Positions 56,226-64,000 of a stretch of 64,000 bases of DNA are shown in pieces (position 1 is the stretch's first letter; each line of letters starts with the position of its first letter). The notes under the pieces were generated by a model, which was not told where the DNA came from, made no database searches, and saw nothing but the letters and a program-made list of their open reading frames with translations. The translations under genes and the position numbers were made by a program. Source of the stretch: Owenia fusiformis (Eukaryota; Annelida; Polychaeta; Sabellida; Oweniidae); assembly GCA_903813345.2 (NCBI GenBank), contig CAIIXF020000001.1, forward strand, positions 42,315,366 to 42,379,365. Direction: 5' to 3'.

Positions 56226-57254
56226 TTAATTCATATTATGTTTTTTATGGAATTAATTTCAAATAAGACTTGTAGTGACAATGGATAGTAAACAAGACTT
56301 AAGATTAATCAAGACAGGGAGATAAACCAATCAACACGGTAATTGTAGGAAATTACAAGGAATCAAGGCACTTAATGATCAGTGATCTCTTGATGCTGTT
56401 GCATATCTTTCAGGCCTTTGTCAGGCCTTATCTTTAAAAGGAAGTTACCCAGAACACTTACAATTTGTTTAATTAGAGGTCAGGTGACGCGGTTAGCAGT
56501 GAAATATCTAGATTATATATAGTTCTGAAACGCATGATTATCTCAAGATCAGATGTAAATTATGAAGCGATTACAACTGTTTTGATATATTGTTTTAACC
56601 AGTCAGTGCAGAGAGCGTGGCTTTCGTTGATTTACATCGTACCTCTTAAAAACGTATTGTAAATGGAATAGTTAGGGAAAGTGTCCCTTATTCACATGCT
56701 TTTGCTGGCATATCTGCATAAGTACTTGAAGGCAATTAACACATTAAAGGTGCAATAATGAATACAGAGGGGTCATTCAACGATCATGGACCAGTATCAA
56801 AATATATTTAAGTTTGGATATTTCCTGAAGACTAACATATATTTTTATAATCTCCAAAGAAACCCCCTGGATGAACATTATTTCAGCTGATATTCCTCTT
56901 GAAATGTGGTGGATCTTAAAAATCTATAAGCTAAATGTTGCCCCGATAGCTCAGAAAAAGTAAAAAATTCTAATTTTCTCTCAGGCCTTGGTACCCCTTT
57001 AATACTGTCTGTATTTTACGTACGAAGCAGGGTTCTACAGTTACCGAGACGTGAGAATACAACCAACTTCTTGTTCCATTGAGATATATGTTAAATTGAC
57101 AAAGTTCAAATTATAAATTCTCAAATCTCAGCCCATCGAATCGAAACCTTGCATCCATACAAAAACTTCCCGTTGGCTTACATGTTAAGAATATCTGCAG
57201 TCAGAAGGCTTTGAATGATGGCCTCTACAAGCCGGCCTCTATGACTATAATAGT
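56226..57254. other. Unassigned AT-rich region
   Basis: No gene or element recognised. Confidence 0.3.
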
Positions 57255-57379
57255 GAGTTTAAGCTTGCATATAAAATCGAAACGCCAACCTATACGTATG
57301 ACCAATTGCCCAAAGAAATGCATCGCTTAAATATTTTCCGCTTTCCTTAGGTTGTGAAAAAAATTGCAAGCTTAAACTC
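57255..57379 (-). mobile_element. 125-bp miniature element, copy 2
   Basis: Perfect 15-bp ends GAGTTTAAGCTTGCA (57255-57269) and TGCAAGCTTAAACTC (57365-57379). The interior matches 41392-41518 inverted. This is the better-preserved copy. Confidence 0.75.
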
Positions 57380-58120
57380 CCCATTATTTCATCTATACCA
57401 TTTATTCTGAACTGATCATGTAAAGTACGGAAGGAACTACGTTTATATATATCGCCTGTCTTACCCCCTCTCCATAACCTGCCCGTTTGACACAGATACG
57501 ATTCATGGCACATACTAACTAAAGGGCGTTCTCATTTTGGTGCGAGCTATGCAGCCATATTATTCTTGGATGTATCATATTTTTCTATTTTATTCCAAGA
57601 TTTCACTTTTAGCGATAACTATAAGACTGTGAATTGCATTCTACAGTGTTCTAACGATAAACATCGACGAAGACGATAACGTTAATCAATTCTGAACTGA
57701 TTATGCATCGTATTTCCTAAGTTACGGAAAACAGATCGCTCATTTTTCAAAACTGACTCCAAGAAATCTCTTGGAAGTTTTCCATAAAAAAATTCAAAGA
57801 TAAACATCGATGAAGACGATCACTTTCGTGAGGGCTTGGCCCAAGAGCTAATGTGCCTTATGTGATACAGATACAAGGCAGACAATTCTAAACTAATTTT
57901 AATTGGATGAACCACTTTTGAAATAGGAGTGTTACGCCCTGCGTATCTGACATACGATGCATAATCAGTTCAGAAGTGTCTGTCATAATAGTGTTCACAT
58001 CTAAAAAGTATATATTATATATGATTACTCTGGACAAATAATTGGCTAACTTGAAACAGAATAATTCATCATGACGGCTACATGACATTTCAAGCCTGCC
58101 CCTGATTACTTTCAGGGACT
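57380..58120. other. Unassigned region
   Basis: Contains two similar phrases 'aaacatcgacgaagacgat' (57658) and 'aaacatcgatgaagacgat' (57802), spaced ~143 bp, possibly a duplicated segment. No gene recognised. Confidence 0.35.
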
Positions 58121-58127
58121 GGCATTT

Positions 58128-58250
58128 AAAAGCCTAGAAGCCGGATTTGTTCTCAAAGCCGGCTTTAGAATCAGCTTTGTAGAAGCCAGCTTCATATGGC
58201 TTTTCAAGGCCGGCTTCTGGGGTCCTATAGAAGCCGGCTTTCTATATTTG
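58128..58250. repeat. Cluster of GAAGCCGGCTTT words
   Basis: GAAGCCGGATTT, AAAGCCGGCTTT, GAAGCCAGCTTC, AAGGCCGGCTTC and GAAGCCGGCTTT occur in ~115 bp. Most are near-palindromic around GCCGGC, and the block is markedly GC-richer than its surroundings. A related CAAGCCGGCCTC lies at 57228. Non-coding. Confidence 0.6.
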
Positions 58251-59587
58251 CCGTCTACCCTTACTCCATACGTCTCCATAATGAGAGGCTTAGCCTGCAG
58301 TACGATGGTGTTGTTCTTTTGACATTCGCAAAAGTATACAAGGGGTGATTAACAAATAATGCAAATAGAGCCCTATCTCAGAAACTAATTAACTAATCAG
58401 AAACAAAAACAGTGCAGTAATATCATCATTTGCTATTTGGGCAATTGCAATATTAGTTATTAATAATTGGAAATAAGATCGATGTTACTTAAAATTACAT
58501 TTTTCAGATATTATATTTATTGTCCATACATATTAGAATGATGTTACATTAAATTCTTAAGAAAATAAAAACATTTATGCACCAGTCATAAGGTAAATAA
58601 ACCCCACTATCCCAAATCATAATCCAACGTGAAGAGATACAATGCTTAACAGCCTTTCCCCACCCCACCATGCAAGTACCAGAAGCACAATCCCAGACCA
58701 TAACACCAAGCGACAGTTCAGTTCATTTATACAGAAGTCATTACAACAACTGTTGAAGAAAAAATCTAGTTGAAGATACCTAGTACGATTTTAGTAGATA
58801 CTAAATTGAACTCAAGCTAGATCAATTTATTTGATATAGGCTGCAAGAAGGAAACTAACAATGGTTTGCAGCTGGAACATAGATCATATGCAACAAATCT
58901 CTTCTCTAGTAGCTGCTTTGATGTGGCAGTCCGCAATTGCACAGAACAAATCGTTATCATTAATTCTAAAAAACATGAGTCCTTAATACTATTACTCAAT
59001 ACCGAGCAAATTGTTTTAAAGAAAGTTGATTAAATTGAGTTAGACTAAATGTCAGTGATGACTGTTACTCCTGTTTGAATCTATTACAATATGGAATTCA
59101 TCATATAAGATAGTATTTGTTAAATGGCTTTATATAATGGTAATGGTGTAGGGAATACATACCACATACACCCCCCCACCTTCATGGAATACATACAAAA
59201 CACCAGCTTTCATAAGGTGGTAATCGGATACCCTCTTTCAAATCACCAAGCCTGTTTGGGGTTTTAAGAAAATCATTAAATTTCCGAATCATTGAAATGG
59301 AGTCCTGAACAAAATTAGAATTCAAACGTTGTAAGGCGTTGATATGCTATCAACTGAAAAAATCAAACTTACGAATGGTAGTACACATACTTTTCAATAC
59401 GTTTTTGAAGCACCCCTTCAAAGAAAAAGGTATAAACAAATAATATTAGAAAAATTTCACAACGCACTTATAGCGTGTTTATACATCCCTTATGTTTATA
59501 ACTTATAAAAGTATGTTAACTACGTCATCATTTGTTGCTCAGCTCTATCCATTTATAAGGAACCATCGCTTATAGAACATTGTTTAT
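58251..59587. other. Unassigned region
   Basis: No recognisable gene. The RT part of the LINE fragment that follows could not be traced here. Confidence 0.3.
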
Positions 59588-60121
59588 GTGAGTAAATACT
59601 TATCTCGTGTAGACATAGTTTTTGATGAGACTCTTGGTGAAAGGAACATTAAAATTGATCGATACAATATACATTTCTCTACGGATAAAATAATAAATGC
59701 CATAAGAGAATGGGAAGCCATTCCAAATTATCTAAAAAGTTCACCATCAAGAGTTACTTTCAAAACCAATTTACGTAAATATTCAGGGAAAATGAGACAA
59801 TTAACAACCACAAACCTGGATCTTACAAGAAAAGAAGAAATTTTATGTGATTTCATTTTTACTGGTCATCTTTTTCAACATAATTTTCAAGGTATTGACA
59901 GTCCCAAATGCATCTGTGGTTTTAAACAACAAACTACAAAGCATCTAATATTCAAGTGCCCTCTGTTGAGTGTTATAAGAAAGAAACTTTGGGGGGAACT
60001 CAGGAACATGCCAGAAATTAGCATTTATCTTAATGTATGGCAGAGATGGAGTAAGCATAACATGCAATTCTTCAATATTGAAGCATTTTACATCGTTTTT
60101 TGTGTGAATGCATTGATATAA
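59588..60121 (+). pseudogene. LINE ORF2 C-terminal domain with CCHC motif
   Basis: The frame begins at a GTG, which is not a native start. It carries AIREWEAIPNYLKSSPSRVT, resembling the 'W-N-x-L-P ... S' post-RT segment, then SPKCICGFKQQTTKHLIFKC, a C-x-C-G ... T-x-K-H-x-x-x-x-C zinc motif typical of LINE ORF2 tails (I, Jockey and R1-like groups). It ends in ...IVFCVNALI. No stops interrupt it, so decay is modest, but reverse transcriptase and endonuclease are absent. Confidence 0.65.
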
Positions 60122-60300
60122 TTATTTAGTTTTAACACATTCCTGCCATGCATACGTACATGTTGGTAGTCATTTTTGTTGCTATTTTGTAAATTTGAAT
60201 AAACTTTGTATTAACAGGGCCAATAATGCTGAATTCAGCCTCGGCCCTGTCATTGGTAGATCATATTGCAAAGAAAAATAAAGGAACCATAAAAACTAAA
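59588..60300 (+). mobile_element. LINE C-terminal fragment with 3' UTR
   Basis: A 177-codon frame followed by ~180 bp of 3' UTR with AATAAA (60198-60203 and 60277-60282). The UTR has a nested hairpin: ACAGGGCC (60214-60221) against GGCCCTGT (60243-60250) around the perfect palindrome GCTGAATTCAGC (60228-60239). 5' parts of the element are missing. Confidence 0.65.
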
Positions 60301-61017
60301 CTATTTCTCTACGGATAAGTACATTTATGCTAAACCACTGGTACCGTACTCACCTGGTTACGCTGACGATACGTCAGCGTAACAAGATAGAGGAACTTCG
60401 GGGTTTCGTTTTCGGTAAGATATTTTTATTTCTCGATTCTACACCACTTGTCAGTCAAGTTGTGGACAATAATTTGACTCAAAGTTGAGGAAGATAGTTT
60501 AGTTTGAGAATATGCAGGCGGTTCTATGTTTGGTATATTAACGAAGACGCAATTCACATATTTAGTCCATTGCTTCTGTTACGCTGACGTAAGATCAATA
60601 TTACGCTAACGAAGATGTGACTTGGAGCTATTGTAACGTTGACGAACCATATGTATTAACATTGGCGTATATTGGGCAACAATCATGAATACATAGTTCA
60701 ACTATTTCAGAGAGTCCTGAAAGTTCTAAAATCACGAGGGTGATGCACTGAGCGTTCAGAGACAGGTACTACACGAGAAATGAAAATCCTATATTTACAG
60801 ATCCCATTATTTTGGTGTGAAACGCAGGAAGGTTAAACTTTGCAAGATGAGGGACATCGGATACAAATTGATTCGAACTTTAAGTTGTACTCAAACCATT
60901 TTACTCGGTTTTGTTATGCCATCTGATTCTTTATGATAGTGAACCATCAACAATTCCAAAAGTTCATTTTAACATGATATTGCCATGGTGATATAAAGTC
61001 AGCACATGTCTGTTTTT

Positions 61018-62155
61018 CATAGCATAACATAGCATAGCATAGCATAGCACAGCACAGCACAGCAGAGCACGGAAAGCATAGCATAGCATAGCAGCAAAGC
61101 ATAGCATAGCATTGTACTGCACTGAATAGCATAGCATAGCATTGAATTGTATTGTATTGCACTGCATTGTATTGTATTTTATTGCACTGCATTGTATTGT
61201 ATTTCACTGCATTGTATTTTATTGTATTATATTGCACTGCATTGTATTATATTGCACAGCATTGTATTGTACTGCAATGCGCTGCATTGCACTGCATTGT
61301 ATTGTATTGCACTGTATTGCATTTCAATGAATTACACTGCATTGTCTTGTATTGCAATACATTGCACTACATTGTATTGCACTGCAATATATTGCATTTC
61401 ACTGCATTGCATTGTATTGCACTGCAATATATTGCATTTCACTGCATTGTATTGCATTGTACTGCAACATATTGTATTGTACTGCATTTTATTGTACTGC
61501 AGTACGCTGCATTGTATTGTATTATACTGCATTGTAATGTATTGCACTGTTTTGTATTGCATTGTATTGAATTACACTGCATTGTATTGTATTGCACTGC
61601 ATCACATTGTATTGTACTGTATTTTATTTCACTGCATTGTATTGTATTGCACAGCACCACATTGTATTGCATTGTATTGTACTGCAGTACGCTGCATTGT
61701 ATTATACTGCATTGTATTGTATTGCACTGCACCACATTGTATCGCACTGCATTTTATAACACTGCATTATATTGTATTGTACTACATTGTGTTGCACTGC
61801 AATGTATTGTATTGCATTGTATTGCAATGTACTACATTGTGTTGCACTGCACTACATTGTTTTGCATTGTATTGCATTGCACTGCATAGTAATGCATTAT
61901 ATTGCACTATATTGTATTGTATTATATTGCACTACATTGTATTGTATCATATTACATTGTATTGTATTGCATCATATTGTACTGCTTTGTATTGCATCAT
62001 ATTACACTACATTGTATTGCATCATATTGCACTGCAGTATATTGCATCATATTGGTCTGCATTGTATTGTATCATATTGCACTGCATTGTATTGCATCAT
62101 ATTGCACTGCATTGTGTTGCATCATATTGCACTGCATTGTATTGCATCATATTCC
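61018..62155 (+). repeat. 1.1-kb pentanucleotide array (ATWGY/AYTGY)
   Basis: The array begins with AGCAT and AGCAC units (61018-61135) and passes to ATTGT, ATTGC, ACTGC and ATTAT units that keep a 5-bp register for over 1 kb. Because five is not a multiple of three and the units lack stop words in most phases, several frames stay open (the longest spans 61147-62190); their Tyr-Cys-Ile-rich products are artefacts. Confidence 0.95.
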
Positions 62156-62547
62156 GTATTTACTATTTCAGTTACAGTTTTATGACATAAAATGTTATTT
62201 ATAAGATTATAATTTTCAAACATTGAAAAACAACATCACTTAAAAAATATGAAATGGCCCAAAATAATATTTTTTCAATGGAACCCTTTGCAGGGGTACC
62301 TTCTGTATGTGACAGTCGGTAATACTAGTATGGATTGTCACCCCTACAACAATACAACACTTAAAAATTGAAATGCGTTCAATAGCACTAAGGTTGTTAA
62401 TATTCTTTTTTAGTCAATAATATAATTTCATAAGCGGGGAGGGGGGGGCGAATCTTTCTATTTGTTGTCAACAATAAATTACACAGATCAAAGTCACACT
62501 TGCTAACTTTTGTTATGTCGATGATTGGATCTCTTGAAAAATTAAAA

Positions 62548-62631
62548 TGCTTCCCCACTTTCGACCCGTGCATAACAGGAGGTCCTTAGGCCAAGACAAC
62601 GCTCTACCAATAACGCTATCAGATCATCCAA
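62548..62631 (-). repeat. tRNA-like sequence (SINE or tRNA pseudogene)
   Basis: On the minus strand TAGCGTTATTGGTAGAGCG resembles a D-arm and Pol III A box, and GCACGGGTCGAAAGTGGGG a degraded B box, at tRNA-like spacing. Acceptor-stem pairing is poor. It lies inside the 2.83-kb TIR element. Likely a degenerate tRNA-derived SINE head rather than a functional gene. Confidence 0.4.
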
Positions 62632-62689
62632 AGTTATTTGAGCCTCTAATGAATTAAATTGTGAATACGATGTCAGTGTTGTATCAATA

Positions 62690-62708
62690 TTGGAATGGAA
62701 TGGAATGC
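62690..62708 (+). repeat. Short (GGAAT) run
   Basis: Three to four GGAAT units inside the TIR element; another pentamer microsatellite. Confidence 0.6.
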
Positions 62709-63171
62709 ACATATTATAAGAATATATCTGAGAATTATTACAATTATTACAATTATCTCAGCTTCAGCTTTACAAATGCCCCGGGCACATGCCAAAAATC
62801 TATGAGCCTGGATCTGGAGCTTTCGATACCCCATGACATTCCAAAGATCAACATTTGTCCTTCGTCAGCGTGACAAAGTGTCTTCGTCAACGTCACATGA
62901 GCAATATTCATGCACATCGTCAACGTTACAAAAGCGAGGGACTAAATATGTGATTTGCGTCTTCGTTAATATACCAAACATAAAACCGCATGTATATTCT
63001 CAAACTAGACTATCTTCCTCAACTTTGAGCCAAATCATCGTCCACAACTTGACTTATAAGTGGTTTAAAATCAAGAAATAAAAATTTCTTAACGAAAACG
63101 AAGCCCGGAAGTTCTTCCATCTTGTTACGCTGACGTATCGTCAGCGTAACTAGGTGAGTACCAGTGTAAAC

Positions 63172-64000
63172 GCCATATTCCAATTCGCTTACACGTTTAG
63201 CGTATTCAGGCATTAACATAAGTTGTGCTTTCATGTATGAGCGACATTTCTCTAATCAGTCAAGACGACAAAACGTTTAGAAATGTGAAATTGTATGTCA
63301 CAGCAAAATAAGTATATATGCAACAATGGTGACGCAGTTGTTTATTTAAAAGTATTAAAAGTGTTAAAATATGTATGAATTGCCCGAACAGGTAAGGAAT
63401 AATTCATGTGTGACATGTTTCCTCGTCGACATGTTTTAGGGCTGTGTAGTAAAAACAGTGGTGCATTTAATTATATTATACTGCGCTGTTAGATTACCGA
63501 TAGAGCAAATATACCTGTTTACAATGTTTATTATATATTTTCCAATTTTTGTTAATATAAGATGTCCACATGCACGTCCCTGGGGAATATTTTTGAAGAC
63601 CATTTTGGTTTTTTGTAAGGTTTTGCATTCTCATACACCAATATACCATGATTTGTTTTCCACAATATGAACTTGTATACCAATACTTTAATTCCCCCAA
63701 AATGTTTCTGAACAAATAATTAAAAAATCAAAATTGCAACGAGTCTGTCAATTTATGTTGCGACTCATATTTTGAGAATATCACATTAACTTTCATGTTT
63801 CTCACAAAAAGCAATGAATACGCCAACATCTGATATTTGTTTCTTCAGTCTTTGGCATAATATATCTCAACTAATTTAACCAAACGATAACCAAGCATTT
63901 TCCATAGCTACCATATATATTACATAAAAGTATTTTAATATACCCACCCCTTGTCACCCATCAACAAATGGTCAGCTTTCACTCATTCGTAGTCTAGCTT
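63172..64000. other. Unassigned AT-rich DNA
   Basis: No gene, repeat end or structured motif recognised to the end of the window. Confidence 0.35.

Larger units (their letters stand above)
60336..63166. mobile_element. 2.83-kb element with ~300-bp TIRs and TAAAC duplication
   Basis: TAAAC flanks both sides (60331-60335, 63167-63171). Ends start CACTGGTA, then 'ctcacctrgttac' and the hairpin GTTACGCTGACG/CGTCAGCGTAAC. Inverted similarity continues ~300 bp ('acaagat', 'cttcggg', 'tttcgtttt', 'aacttgac', 'cctcaactttgag', 'ccaaacataaaaccg', 'gcgtcttcgttaatat'). Repeated CTGACG/CGTCAG and 'acgtaa' words occur in each arm. The centre holds a 1.1-kb pentanucleotide array and a tRNA-like sequence. 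No transposase seen. Termini resemble those at 44925-46959. Confidence 0.75.

Noticed and set aside
56938-56960. CCCCGATAGCTCAG, resembling a tRNA D-arm
   Set aside because: No B box or acceptor stem at the required distance.
61142-62204. Long open frames (up to 347 codons) on both strands, rich in Tyr, Cys and Ile
   Set aside because: They are translations of a 5-bp repeat in several phases; the amino-acid pattern simply cycles with the 15-bp common period.

Overview
This window looks like nuclear DNA from an animal. It is AT-rich, densely packed with degenerate transposable elements, tandem repeats and pentanucleotide microsatellites, and has no bacterial-style operons or long host ORFs. 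The LINE clades, mariner relic, THAP-like start, 'aaaatggccgcc' arrays, AGGTCA-rich arrays and foldback elements fit a marine invertebrate (mollusc, brachiopod or invertebrate deuterostome). I cannot name the phylum from sequence alone. All boundaries were found by eye and may be off by a few bases, except where flanking duplications fix them.

0-5.4 kb: a LINE 3' end with a pentamer tail (470-728), a small inverted-repeat element (835-1128), and a long degenerate minus-strand LINE (about 1140-4002). That LINE is split by a 456-bp TTAA-flanked miniature element and cut off at its 5' side by another repeat family (4003-5425). 5.9-9.8 kb: a foldback-like element whose left arm carries a nested 909-bp element and whose centre holds an AGGTCA-rich higher-order repeat. 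10-16 kb: mostly unassigned. 16.4-19.3 kb: a foldback family, a three-unit tandem array, and a 1.36-kb element with inner repeats and a GCCC-rich edge.

20.3-22.5 kb: the best LINE, carrying a reverse transcriptase with an FADD box. It is interrupted by a 505-bp insert whose antisense ORF resembles a SAM domain. 22.7-30.2 kb: several non-autonomous terminal-inverted-repeat (TIR) elements, one enclosing a tRNA-like B box, and a 1.9-kb element with internal ~475-bp repeats. 31-37 kb: TIR elements, a relic of a common invertebrate repeat-associated gene, and a truncated DD34D mariner transposase inside a 1.86-kb palindromic element.

39-49 kb: more miniature elements, foldbacks and perfect palindromes, and a 2.0-kb element with 70-bp TIRs and a 5-bp duplication. 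51-53 kb: the only region that looks like host gene starts, namely a THAP-like first exon behind ETS and YY1 motifs (interrupted by a 758-bp TIR element) and an NRF-1/CCAAT cluster. 53.3-64 kb: a TA-flanked Tc1/mariner-like non-autonomous element, tandem repeats, a LINE C-terminal fragment, and a 2.8-kb element with ~300-bp TIRs and a TAAAC duplication that encloses a 1.1-kb pentanucleotide array. The genes do not form a pathway. The window records repeated nesting of transposons, several of which can be ordered in time.
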